Source: Alphaproteobacteria bacterium (GTDB taxonomy: Bacteria; Pseudomonadota; Alphaproteobacteria; Bin95). From it: a stretch of DNA of 35,152 bases. Positions 7,853 to 15,366 of this stretch are shown one piece after another; positions within the stretch are counted from its first letter, which is position 1, and every line of letters begins with the position of its first letter. The DNA lies in contig JAJEAZ010000309.1 of assembly GCA_022824105.1 (NCBI GenBank), forward strand, positions 1-35,152. The letters run 5' to 3'. The notes under the pieces are model-generated. The model did no database searches and was not told the origin of the DNA. It saw only the letters and a program-made list of their open reading frames with translations. The position numbers and the translations under genes are program-made.

Positions 7853-7987
7853 CCCCTCCCCCTAACCCCCTCCCCCAAGGGGAGGGGGGCGAAACGCCCG
7901 TATTCCGTGCGCTTTTCCCGCTTCCGCACGGCGGTTCCCGCAAAAACATCCCCCCTCCCCTCCGGGGGAGGGGGTTAGGGGGAGGGG
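7853..7987. repeat. Pair of inverted C/G-rich palindromic repeats (REP-doublet-like)
   Basis: A 24-base pyrimidine-rich arm at 7853-7876, with TAA at its centre between blocks of five C, is matched perfectly in reverse complement at 7964-7987. The arms are 87 bases apart. Each arm also folds on its own: 7866-7889 pairs C-blocks with G-blocks across CAA, and 7951-7974 does the same across TCCG. This architecture, two inverted palindromes around a short centre, is that of REP doublets/BIME-type elements. Such 'CCCTAACCCCCTCC' elements are common in alphaproteobacterial genomes. No coding frame is present in the centre. Confidence 0.8.
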
Positions 7988-8244
7988 GCTCACCGGCACA
8001 GCCACACCACTTTCGCAGAGCAATCCGGTAGATGAGGAAATGCGACGTGCCGTCAAGCTTCGAACACGATCAAAATCCAAATACGCATCGGGCATTCTGT
8101 GTGCCACGTTGCAGTAGTCGCCGCGGCGTGCTGTTTCTGCATGGCCGAAGCCGCGCGGCGACATGCGCGCGCCGGGGTCCACACCTGCTAGGTGCGCCGG
8201 TGCGGCTTCGGTCGCCGCAACGCTTACAGGGGGCTGTTGAAGCT

Positions 8245-8508
8245 ATGCTTTCTCTTTTGGGGCAGGATTTTGGCGCTCGTTCATTCCTCTATCGGACGGT
8301 CGTCGCAATGGTCGTCTTGGCCATAACCCTTGCTGTATCGGTGATCTGGGAAAAGATGGTCTACACGATTCCGGTGTTGGCGGTGTTGCTGTTCACCGCC
8401 GCCGGAATGCCAGGTCTCAGCGGAAGCGCCACAAGGCGAAATCTGGACCAAGAGTCAACAGACCTAGATATAGACCTAGATTCGGGTATCGGTATGGACG
8501 CTGGTTGA
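8245..8508 (+). CDS. Possible small membrane protein
   Basis: An 87-codon frame from the ATG at 8245 encodes two hydrophobic stretches: about residues 16-33 (YRTVVAMVVLAITLAVSVIW region) and 38-50 (YTIPVLAVLLFTA). These suggest a two-helix membrane protein with an acidic, repetitive tail (L-D-I-D-L-D) made by a 12-bp duplication. A weak AGGGGG lies 12 or more bases upstream. I recognise no family. It ends about 77 bases from the 3' end of the tRNA-Ser gene, where integrated elements often sit, so it could be a remnant. A chance hydrophobic frame is quite possible. Confidence 0.35.
   Translation: MLSLLGQDFGARSFLYRTVVAMVVLAITLAVSVIWEKMVYTIPVLAVLLFTAAGMPGLSGSATRRNLDQESTDLDIDLDSGIGMDAG
8461..8484. 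repeat. 12-bp imperfect tandem duplication
   Basis: GACCTAGATATA (8461-8472) is followed by GACCTAGATTCG (8473-8484), matching over the first nine bases. It falls in the acidic tail of the possible small membrane protein. Confidence 0.5.
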
Positions 8509-8585
8509 ACCGCTGGCCTGCCTCGAACCGGCGGTAGTCAGGTCTCGATATACCTGATTCAGGACAGGTCCTAAGAGCGGCGTAT

Positions 8586-8674
<89 letters not shown>

Positions 8675-8803
8675 GCAATCTCCCGCCCGTGCCCCCGCGG
8701 CGCCCTATGCGGCGCCCCGTATGGCGTCGGCCCGGCGGCAGTGGCCGGGAGCGCGGAAAATAGGGCGGCGGCGTTGCAAGCGCAAGCCCGCGTTGCCGAC
8801 CGC

Positions 8804-8863
8804 GGCGCGGACCCCGGCGCGGACCCCGGCGCGAACTGGGGCGCGAACTGGGGCGCGAACTGC
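8804..8863. repeat. Five 12-bp tandem repeats
   Basis: Two copies of GGCGCGGACCCC (8804-8827) are followed by three of GGCGCGAACTGG (8828-8863, last base C in the third). The two sub-families share GGCGCG, so the array seems to have grown from one unit that mutated and then duplicated again. Confidence 0.88.
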
Positions 8864-9097
8864 GGCGTTCAGGGCCGGACGCCGCCCCCGCTCACGGTTC
8901 CCGCGCCGCTCCCGGAGGCGCGGGCGAAAAAAGTTGCATGGCGGGCCTTGTTCCAGACGGAAAGAACATTAAATGAACAATGCTGCGGGCGTCGCCGGAT
9001 GCGGCCCGGAGACGCGGGCCCCGGAAACGGGATCTCCGGAGACGCGGGGCCGGGGGTACCGGATAATATTCCTCGTTCGGTGTATTTTTTTTCGAAT

Positions 9098-9111
9098 ACA
9101 GACCGGTCTGT
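9098..9111. promoter_or_regulatory. Orphan TetR-type operator palindrome
   Basis: ACAGACCGGTCTGT is a perfect 14-bp palindrome. Sequences of the form ACAGACCGGTCTGT are typical operators of AcrR/TetR-family repressors, usually placed upstream of the repressor gene. It follows a T-rich stretch and sits about 55 bases before the transposase remnant. No TetR-type gene lies nearby, so the site may be left over from a gene removed by the IS event. Confidence 0.55.
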
Positions 9112-9164
9112 CTAAAACGGGCCGGCAGTCCGGGACCGGAGTTTGCGACGGACCATGACAAAAC

Positions 9165-9341
9165 ATGACATTTCACGACACACGACAGCGGAGCGCGGCA
9201 CATCTCCGGTTCCTGCCGGCCTGCTCGCCCGACCTCAACCCGATCGAACAGGCCTTGGCCGGGATCGAACACTGGAGGCGCGACGCCCGGAAACGCTCGG
9301 TCGCCGGCACATGGCGCCATCTCGTCCCGCGTTACCGTTAA
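9165..9341 (+). pseudogene. IS630-family transposase C-terminal remnant
   Basis: The frame ending at TAA 9339-9341 reads LRFLPACSPDLNPIEQALAG and then IEHWRRDARKRSVAGTWRHL from base 9204. L-P-x-x-S-P-D-L-N-P-I-E-x is the hallmark of the last part of the IS630 DDE domain, where the final catalytic acid is the E of N-P-I-E. Only about 46 residues of a roughly 340-residue transposase remain, with no upstream DDE or HTH part. The first 13 codons from the ATG at 9165 do not look like transposase and probably belong to flanking DNA. The match begins near 9180-9200. It is in opposite orientation to the transposase start at 1-44, so the two are separate copies. Confidence 0.85.
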
Positions 9342-9393
9342 CGGCCTGCTCTCTCCCCGAATGTCACGATGCGCTCGACCGGGTCCGCCTCGC

Positions 9394-11478
9394 TTACAAT
9401 CCGGCCATACGCGCATGGGCCCCGATGGCGCGGGCGGTCGTCGGATAGACCGCGATGCCGTTGGCGAGCAGGCGCGGCCGCGCATCCCGCAGGATATCGT
9501 CCTGGACCTTGTCGCCCGCGGTGCGCAGGACGGCCGACAGGGCGATGCCCGCCGTGTCGGCGCGCAGCAAAGACCGGACGATGGCCTCCATTTCCGCCTC
9601 CCCCGCCGCAACGTCGTCGGAGAATTCGAAGATCGAGTTCATCTCGATATAGGCGACGATCGAATCCACGCCGCCGTCGGCGGCCAGCAGCTCGACGATC
9701 TCGTGGAAGATGAAGGTGCCGTCGCTCTTCAGGCCCCAGACGGGAATGTCTATGGGGTTGTCGACGCTCGTCCCCGGGACGCCGAATTTCCGGAGGCGCT
9801 GCCGCGTTTCGTCGCCGAAGTCGGCGAAGACGATACCGTTGGCGTCGGCGACGTCGGCCGAGACGACGCTGACCCCGCCGCCGGACCCGAACAGCGCCAG
9901 CCGCCGGCCGGCGACCGTACCGAAAGCGGCATGGGCCAGAAGCACGTCCAGAAGCTCGTCCATGCTGTCGACCACCGCCGCGCCGGCCTGGCGGGCCGCC
10001 GCCAGCCACAGGTTGCCGTCGGCGGCCAGCGCGCCCGTGTGACTGGTCGCAGCGCGCATTCCGGCGGCCGAGCGGCCGCCCTTGAAGAGTACGAGCGGCT
10101 TCTCGATCTCGCGGGCGAGGCGGAAGAAGCGCCCGGCGTCCCGGTCCGTCTCCAGATACATGGCAAGGATGTCGGTGTCCGGGTCTTCGGCGGCGTAGAG
10201 CAGATAGTCCGTCGGCGTCACGTCTGCGCAGTTGCCGCAGGACAGCGACTTGCCGAGCGGCAGGCCCAGAACCTTCGCGCGGTGGATCATGTCCCAGGCA
10301 TAGGTGCCGCTCTGGGAAATGAAGGTGATCCCGCCGGCGGTCTCCGGGGCATGGCGCGGCGTGCTCATGGTGATTTTCGCCGCGCCGCACCAGGCGCCGA
10401 TGGTGTTCGGCCCGACGATGCGCATGCCGGTCGCCCTGGCCACCTGGCCGATGGCGCTTTCCAGCCTGGCACCCTCGTCGTCCCACTCGGCGAACCCTGC
10501 CGTCAGCACCTGTGCGACCTTGACTCCCCTGGCGGCGCATTGGCGAAGCGCATCCGGGACGCCTCGGGCGCCGATGGCGACGATCGCCCGGTCGACCGGC
10601 TCGGGCAGGTCGCCGACGCCGGGGTAGGCCTTGCAGCCGTAAATGCTCCCGGCCGTCGGATGGACCGGAAACAGCTTTCCCCTGTAACCGAAGTCGACCA
10701 GATTCTGGACGATCCGGAACCCAAGCTTCCCGGGTGTCGCCGAGGCCCCGACAACGACGATGCCCGCAGGGTGGAAAATCGGGCGCAGCGCGCCGTGCAG
10801 CTGCCTTTGCAGGTCTTTGCGCTCCGCAGGATCGAGACATCCGAGCGCCGACGGGTCGACCGGACCGTCTTCGGACAGCACGATGTGGGCGTCGACCGCG
10901 AGGGCGCCGGCCCCGGACAGGATGACCGGGTTGATGTCCAGTTCGGCGATGCTTTCCCGGAACAGCAGGCCGTCCGGACCGCCGACGGCCGCCAGGATCG
11001 CTTCGAGCCCGTCGGCGCCGTCGCCATAGTGCGCCGCCTGCGCCAGGTCCCGGATGTCCGCCTCGCCGAGCGGCGCCAGCCGGAACGCTACGTCGGCGGT
11101 TTCCTCGACCCCGGTTCCGCCGGCTCCGCACATGACCACGGGGCCGAAGACCGGGTCCAGAACGGCGCCGACGATCGCCTCGCGTCCCGGCGGCGCCATC
11201 GGCTCGACAACGACGCCTTCGATATTGTCGGCATCTGCCGCCGCTGCGAGTTCGCGGAATGCCCTTGCGGCGTCCGCTGCTTCGACGTTGAGCCGAACCC
11301 CGCCGGCCGCGGCCTTGTGAACGACGCCGTGCGCCGCGATCTTCATGGCCACCGGGCCGCCGGCCGCACCGGCCAGGGTCGCAGCCTCTTCGGCGCTCCG
11401 GGCAAGGCGGGCCTCGGTCGTCGGAATACCGTAACGGCGCAGCAGTTCCTTGGCCCGATGTTCGAGCAGGACGGTCAC
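9394..11478 (-). CDS. NDP-forming acyl-CoA synthetase (acetate-CoA ligase family)
   Basis: This 694-residue fusion has the ADP-forming acyl-CoA synthetase parts in beta-alpha order. An ATP-grasp domain comes first (about 1-220, with M-K-I-A-A-H-G-V-V-H-K and G-A-G-G-T-G-V-E). The CoA-binding Rossmann domain follows (about 230-350, I-V-V-V-G-A-S-A-T-P-G-K-L-G). The ligase domains come last, with F-I-S-Q-S-G-T and the S-H-T-G-A-L motif at about 479-484, whose histidine is the expected phosphoryl carrier. It makes or breaks an acyl-CoA with ATP/ADP. I chose the GTG at 11478 because AGGAAG lies about 11 bases upstream and 13 bases separate it from the upstream stop. An ATG at 11535 would add 19 basic residues inside the previous gene. 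Last gene of a three-gene operon. Confidence 0.92.
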   Translation of the reverse strand: MTVLLEHRAKELLRRYGIPTTEARLARSAEEAATLAGAAGGPVAMKIAAHGVVHKAAAGGVRLNVEAADAARAFRELAAAADADNIEGVVVEPMAPPGREAIVGAVLDPVFGPVVMCGAGGTGVEETADVAFRLAPLGEADIRDLAQAAHYGDGADGLEAILAAVGGPDGLLFRESIAELDINPVILSGAGALAVDAHIVLSEDGPVDPSALGCLDPAERKDLQRQLHGALRPIFHPAGIVVVGASATPGKLGFRIVQNLVDFGYRGKLFPVHPTAGSIYGCKAYPGVGDLPEPVDRAIVAIGARGVPDALRQCAARGVKVAQVLTAGFAEWDDEGARLESAIGQVARATGMRIVGPNTIGAWCGAAKITMSTPRHAPETAGGITFISQSGTYAWDMIHRAKVLGLPLGKSLSCGNCADVTPTDYLLYAAEDPDTDILAMYLETDRDAGRFFRLAREIEKPLVLFKGGRSAAGMRAATSHTGALAADGNLWLAAARQAGAAVVDSMDELLDVLLAHAAFGTVAGRRLALFGSGGGVSVVSADVADANGIVFADFGDETRQRLRKFGVPGTSVDNPIDIPVWGLKSDGTFIFHEIVELLAADGGVDSIVAYIEMNSIFEFSDDVAAGEAEMEAIVRSLLRADTAGIALSAVLRTAGDKVQDDILRDARPRLLANGIAVYPTTARAIGAHARMAGL

Positions 11479-11491
11479 GGAGCGCGGCTTC

Positions 11492-12589
11492 CTACGCGAC
11501 GCGGTATCGTTCGATGACCGCGGGATCCGGCTCAAGGCCGAGCCCGGGGCCTTGCGGGACCTTCAGCCGCCCGTCCACCGGCAGGGTCGCGCCGCCGTAG
11601 AGTTCGGCCTCGAAGTCGCAATAGAGCCGTTCCAGCATCGGCGTCGAGCGGTGCGCCGCGTTCAGGTGCAGGGTCGCCACCTGTCCGGGGCCGAACAGCG
11701 CGCAGTGGGGCACATATTCGACGCTCGCAGCATCGCAGAACGCGGCGATCTTCAAGAGTTCGGTCACGCCCCCGGTCTTGGCCACGTCGGGCTGTGCGAT
11801 GTCGATGGCGCCGGCGTCGACCATGGCGACGAAATCGTAAAGGCTGCCGGCATTCTCGCCGGCGGCGATGCGGTGGCGGCCGGTCGCCCGCACCCGCGCC
11901 AGGCCGCGGTAGTTTTCCGGCGGCCAGACCGGCTCCTCCAGCCAGTAGAGGCCGAGCGGCGCCAGTTCGGCGTCGTAGCGCAGCGCCTCCTCCACCGACC
12001 ACGGGCAGTTGGTGTCGAGCATGACGACGGCGTCGCCGCCGGCCGCTTCGCAGGCGGCCGCAATCTCCGGCATCGTTATCTCGTGCAGCTTGATATAGCG
12101 GTAGCCCCGCTCGACGGCCTGGCGGGTGATGCGTACGACGTCGTCCACGTTGCCGTAGCGCAGCAGGCTGGCGTAGACCTCGAGCTCGCCGGCAAACGGC
12201 CCGCCCAGCAGGTTGACCAGGGGTTCGCCGCACGCCTTGCCGCGAATGTCCCAGAGCGCGGTATCCACGGCCGAGATGCCGTAGACGATGGGCCCGACCC
12301 GGCCGAAATTCTGCAACTCGAACTCCAGGTCGAACTTGATCCGGGCGATTTCCGCCGCCTCGCGGCCCACGACCAGCGGCAGCACCCGGGTATCGATCAG
12401 GCTTTTGAGGGCTGTGTCCTCGTTGCGGGAAAAGGCCTCGCCCCAGCCGACCAGGCCGGTATCCGTCTCAAGGCGCACGAACAGCGTGTCGAAGGCGCAT
12501 TTGGGGTCGCCGCCGAAGCTCCACGGCGGGATGCCGCCGGCCTCGAAGGGAACGGAGACCAGGATCGTCTCTGCCCCGACAATCTTCAT
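11492..12589 (-). CDS. Mandelate racemase/muconate lactonizing enzyme family protein
   Basis: The 365-residue protein is a full enolase-superfamily enzyme. It has an N-terminal capping domain (1-130) and a barrel with K167-x-H169 at the end of strand 2. Metal ligands D192 (with N194), E218 or E219 and E245 follow, and there is a D268-H295 dyad. This spacing closely follows mandelate racemase (K164-x-K166, D195, E221, E247, D270, H297), except that the second lysine is histidine. The chemistry is abstraction of a proton alpha to a carboxylate, giving racemisation or sugar-acid-type dehydration; the substrate is unknown. It has no clear ribosome binding site, and its ATG overlaps the stop of a 21-codon micro-frame made of 12-bp repeats. 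It sits between a TauD-type dioxygenase gene and the acyl-CoA synthetase gene. Confidence 0.94.
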   Translation of the reverse strand: MKIVGAETILVSVPFEAGGIPPWSFGGDPKCAFDTLFVRLETDTGLVGWGEAFSRNEDTALKSLIDTRVLPLVVGREAAEIARIKFDLEFELQNFGRVGPIVYGISAVDTALWDIRGKACGEPLVNLLGGPFAGELEVYASLLRYGNVDDVVRITRQAVERGYRYIKLHEITMPEIAAACEAAGGDAVVMLDTNCPWSVEEALRYDAELAPLGLYWLEEPVWPPENYRGLARVRATGRHRIAAGENAGSLYDFVAMVDAGAIDIAQPDVAKTGGVTELLKIAAFCDAASVEYVPHCALFGPGQVATLHLNAAHRSTPMLERLYCDFEAELYGGATLPVDGRLKVPQGPGLGLEPDPAVIERYRVA

Positions 12590-12651
12590 GGGGCGACTTT
12601 CATGTTTGGCTTCATGCCCGGATTCATGCCCGGATTCATGCCTGGATTCAT
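12586..12651 (-). CDS. 21-codon repeat-encoded micro-ORF bridging two operon genes
   Basis: Read leftwards from 12651, the frame is ATG-AAT-CCA-GGC repeated as M-N-P-G three times, then M-K-P-N-M-K-V-A-P and TGA. Its first ATG overlaps the dioxygenase stop (ATGA, 12648-12651) and its TGA overlaps the start of the racemase-like gene (ATGA, 12586-12589). All five ATG codons are in phase, 12 bases apart. A GAGG lies about 10 bases before the first ATG, while the downstream gene has no such site. Whether the peptide is made is unknown; the arrangement suggests translational coupling. Confidence 0.5.
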   Translation of the reverse strand: MNPGMNPGMNPGMKPNMKVAP

Positions 12652-12658
12652 GCCTGGG
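12611..12658. repeat. Four 12-bp tandem repeats between dioxygenase and racemase-like genes
   Basis: TTCATGCCCGGA occurs at 12611-12622 and 12623-12634, TTCATGCCTGGA at 12635-12646 and TTCATGCCTGGG at 12647-12658. A decayed unit may precede them. On the minus strand each unit supplies an in-frame ATG. Confidence 0.9.
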
Positions 12659-13529
12659 GCGCCTCGTGATTGAGCACGGTGACCCGGTGCATCAGCCGGT
12701 GCCGCGGGTGATAGTCTGCGACGGCGTAGTGGACCGTCACACGGTTGTCCCAGACGGCGAGGGTCCCCGGTTCCCAGCGATAGCGGATCTGGAATTCCGG
12801 CGTGCGGATATGCTCGAACAGGTAGTCGAGCAGGCTCGCGCTTTCGCGTTCGTCCAGATCCTCGATGTTCCGGGTGAAGGACTCGTTGATGTACAGTGCC
12901 CGGCGCCCGGTTTCCGGGATGGTCCTGACGACCGGATGGCCGACCGGCGGATGTTCGAGTCTGGCCGCCTCCATGTATTCGAACCGCTCGCCCTTCCAGA
13001 GGTGGCGTTTGAACGGCCGCTCGTAGAGTTTCATGAAATCGTGGGTCGCCACCCGGCCCGCCAGATGCGCCTTCATCGGGTCGGTCAGGGCCTCGTAGGC
13101 GGCATACATGTTGACCCAGATGGTATCGCCGCCGACGTCGGGGATGGACCGGGCGTGGAGGACGGACAGGAAATCGGGTCTGGCGGCGAAGGAATAGTCG
13201 GAGTGCCAGTTGTTGACCGTCGGCGGCCGCTCGGCGTCGTTCTCGAGCACCGAGACGCAGGGATTGTCGGGGTGCACCCGGAACATGGAATCCGGTACTT
13301 CCGGCACGTCGCCGAACCGGCGCGCGAAGGCGGCCTGCCGGTCCGGCGTGATGTCCTGGTCCGGGAAGAACACCACCAGATGATCGAGGATGGCGTCGAG
13401 GATCTCGGCCGCTGTCGCCGCGTCCAGTTCCCGGCCAAGATCGACATCGGTAATCTCGGCGCCGATCGCCGGATTGATCGGCCTGACCGAGATGTGCCGG
13501 CAGGTCCTGGCTTCGGCAACGCCCGTCAT
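12648..13529 (-). CDS. TauD/TfdA-family 2-oxoglutarate-dependent dioxygenase
   Basis: The 293-residue protein has the jelly-roll dioxygenase layout. The iron ligands are H109-x-D111 (N-N-W-H-S-D) and H267 (W-D-N-R-V-T-V-H). The 2-oxoglutarate arginine is R278 or R282 near the end (H-R-L-M-H-R-V-T-V). The opening I-S-V-R-P-I-N-P-A-I-G-A-E-I is typical of TauD/TfdA proteins. It would hydroxylate a small acidic substrate while splitting 2-oxoglutarate to succinate and CO2. The ATG at 13529 follows GAGGGGG; a longer frame to 13625 has no support. It is the first gene of the operon with the racemase-like enzyme and the acyl-CoA synthetase. Confidence 0.93.
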   Translation of the reverse strand: MTGVAEARTCRHISVRPINPAIGAEITDVDLGRELDAATAAEILDAILDHLVVFFPDQDITPDRQAAFARRFGDVPEVPDSMFRVHPDNPCVSVLENDAERPPTVNNWHSDYSFAARPDFLSVLHARSIPDVGGDTIWVNMYAAYEALTDPMKAHLAGRVATHDFMKLYERPFKRHLWKGERFEYMEAARLEHPPVGHPVVRTIPETGRRALYINESFTRNIEDLDERESASLLDYLFEHIRTPEFQIRYRWEPGTLAVWDNRVTVHYAVADYHPRHRLMHRVTVLNHEAPQA

Positions 13530-14015
13530 GGCGCAACCCCCTCGAACGGCTATTCCCGGGACGACAGACGCCGCTGCCCGGAAAATTCCTGTAACGACAT
13601 TCCGGTTTACATCCGGTCCCGACAAAGTCGGAAGCCCGGTTTCACCCTATAACGAATCGCGGTTTGGGGTCAGCGCCAATTTTTCCGGAGCCGGGGCGAG
13701 GCCCTGCGATTGCCAATATTTTTGCAGGTGCACGCGCAGCGAGCGGCCGGTCTGCCGATACGGGATATCGCCGGCGGTCGCAGAGCGGCATCCCCAAATC
13801 CTGCCGTGCGCGGTTCCCCGGACGGACACAGCCCCGCCATACCCTGACTTGACCGGGCAGCAGTTAGGTGCATACGATCATATTTTCCGGCGATGAACGA
13901 TTGATTTCTGCGCTGTGCGGAATTCCACTGCAGGCCCCGCACGGGGCGAGTTGGCAATTCGGGACAGCGCGCCGCGCAGAGGCGCCGGGAACCTGATGGA
14001 GGGAGGGTACTGAAG
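13530..14015. other. Divergent intergenic region between the dioxygenase operon and livK
   Basis: 486 bases separating two divergent operons. No gene is supported. It should hold promoters for both directions; a possible one for livK is listed separately. CCCCGCACGGGGC near 13940 can form a small hairpin in the livK leader. Confidence 0.6.
13849..13878 (+). promoter_or_regulatory. Possible sigma-70-type promoter for livK
   Basis: TTGACC (13849-13854) and TACGAT (13873-13878) are separated by 18 bases. They point at livK with a leader of about 130 bases. The match is moderate and untested. Confidence 0.35.
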
Positions 14016-15206
14016 ATGTTGAAACGGACTTTATTGATCATTTCGGCCGTACTGATGACGGGTCTGCTGCTCGGCAGCCAAGCCAGTGCGCAATCCTACA
14101 AACTCTACGTCAACCTGCCGCTGAGCGGACCCTGGTCGTCGTTCGGCGAAGGCATGTTCAACTCGTTCAAGCTGGCTATCGACCAGGGCAATGCCTCCGG
14201 CGTCATGGGCAAGGTCAAGCTTGAGGTCGTGCGCGGCGACAACGCCGGCGACAGCGCCCAGGCGGCGAGCCTGGCGACCAAGGCGGGGGCCGATTCGAAG
14301 GTCATCGGCGCCTTCTGCTGCTGGAGCAGCGGTCTCGCGCTGGCGACCCACGCCATCTACAACCGCTATCGCCTGCCCACAATCCTCGGCGGTTCCAACG
14401 ACCATCGCTCGACGCGGCCGTTCCACAAGAGCGCGGTCATATTCCGGAACTCGCCCTATGACCTGATCAACATGAAGATGCTGGCGACCTACGCCACCAA
14501 CTACGCCAAGCTGAAGCGCATCTTCACGATCGACGACAACACGGCGTTCTCCGTGACCCAGGTCAACGAGTTCACCAAGGCGGCCGTAAAGCTGCACGGC
14601 AAGGGCCGCATCATCGGCCGCGAAAGCGTGCAGCTGGGCGAGAAGGATTTCACGCCCCTGATCACCAAGCTCAAGACCATGAACCCGGACGCCGTCTTCT
14701 ATGCCGGCCACATGGTGGAGGCGGCGCTGTTCCGCCAGCAGATGCTCAAACTCGGCCTCAACGTGCCGATGATGAGCTCCGGCGGCGTGTTCTCCAACAC
14801 CTACATCAAGGTCGCCGGCAAGGCTTCCGAAGGAACGCTCGCCAGCTTCTGGGGACTGCCGCTGGACCACTATCCGGAAGGACGCGGCACGGCCTTCGTG
14901 AAGGCCTATGATGCCGCCAAGTTCCAGGATCCGTTCGAGTCCTTCGGGCCGATGGCCCATGCAGCGGGGCAGGTCTATGTGCAGGCCGTGGCGCGCCTTG
15001 CCAAGGCCGGCAAGGTCACGCGCAAGGCGCTTCTGGCCGAACTTAACAAGGGCCAGTACAAGACCACGATCGGGGATTTCGGCTTCGACGAGCACGGCAT
15101 GCTCGATATCCTGCATATCGGCATCTTCCGGGTCGAGAACGCCAAGTGGAAGCTGCTCTACCGGACCGACCGGGCGGCCACGAAGTTCCAGAAGATCGCG
15201 GATTGA
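14016..15206 (+). CDS. livK: Branched-chain-type ABC transporter periplasmic binding protein
   Basis: The 396-residue protein has a signal peptide (MLKRTLLIISAVLMTGLLLG, cleavage near A25 in A-S-A-Q-S) and a periplasmic binding protein type 1 fold. The usual landmarks are present: N-L-P-L-S-G-P-W-S near the mature N-terminus, G-A-F-C-C-W-S-S-G in the ligand pocket region, and P-D-A-V-F-Y-A-G-H about two thirds along. A strong GGAGGGAGG site precedes the ATG. LivK-like proteins bind branched-chain amino acids but also urea, amides and aromatic acids, and the pocket here does not tell me which. The paired cysteines in the pocket segment are unusual. It heads the transporter operon and is followed by a very stable hairpin. 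Confidence 0.93.
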   Translation: MLKRTLLIISAVLMTGLLLGSQASAQSYKLYVNLPLSGPWSSFGEGMFNSFKLAIDQGNASGVMGKVKLEVVRGDNAGDSAQAASLATKAGADSKVIGAFCCWSSGLALATHAIYNRYRLPTILGGSNDHRSTRPFHKSAVIFRNSPYDLINMKMLATYATNYAKLKRIFTIDDNTAFSVTQVNEFTKAAVKLHGKGRIIGRESVQLGEKDFTPLITKLKTMNPDAVFYAGHMVEAALFRQQMLKLGLNVPMMSSGGVFSNTYIKVAGKASEGTLASFWGLPLDHYPEGRGTAFVKAYDAAKFQDPFESFGPMAHAAGQVYVQAVARLAKAGKVTRKALLAELNKGQYKTTIGDFGFDEHGMLDILHIGIFRVENAKWKLLYRTDRAATKFQKIAD

Positions 15207-15257
15207 CCGGTCTGCCGGAATCCGGCACCGGTCTTCCCAGCAGTATCGACCGATCGA

Positions 15258-15300
15258 CCGGGGCCGCAGGGAGGGTATGCCGCCCTCCCGGCGGCCCCGG
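15258..15300 (+). other. Very stable hairpin between livK and livH
   Basis: CCGGGGCCGC (15258-15267) pairs perfectly with GCGGCCCCGG (15291-15300). Inside it GGGAGGG (15269-15275) pairs with CCCTCCC (15283-15289) around a 7-base loop, leaving one A/G mismatch. No U-tract follows. In binding-protein transporter operons such hairpins commonly stabilise the upstream mRNA or reduce read-through, so that binding protein exceeds permease. That role here is inference. Confidence 0.7.
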
Positions 15301-15366
15301 CTCAAATCGGCGGCGGCCGGGTTCGGCCCGGATGCCCGCCGCCTTGCGAAAGTATAGCCTCGACCC

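Larger units (their letters stand above)
7710..8585. other. Gene-poor spacer between the GlcG-like gene and tRNA-Ser
   Basis: About 880 bases with no confident protein gene. It holds a C/G-rich double-hairpin repeat (7853-7987) and a CCGAAGCCGC / GCGGCTTCGG inverted pair about 50 bases apart near 8145 and 8204. It also holds a possible small membrane protein (8245-8508) with a 12-bp duplication near its end. The stretch from about 8030 to 8240 shows nothing I can name. Confidence 0.6.
8675..9164. other. Non-coding, repeat-rich spacer between tRNA-Ser and the IS remnant
   Basis: About 490 very GC-rich bases without a credible gene. They hold a five-unit 12-bp array (8804-8863) and an imperfect repeat of CCGGAGACGCGG around 9005 and 9034. 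A T-tract lies near 9084-9092, followed by a perfect 14-bp palindrome at 9098-9111. Confidence 0.6.

Noticed and set aside
8804-8863. Five-unit array as a CRISPR
   Set aside because: The 12-bp units are contiguous with no unique spacers between them, and there are no cas genes.
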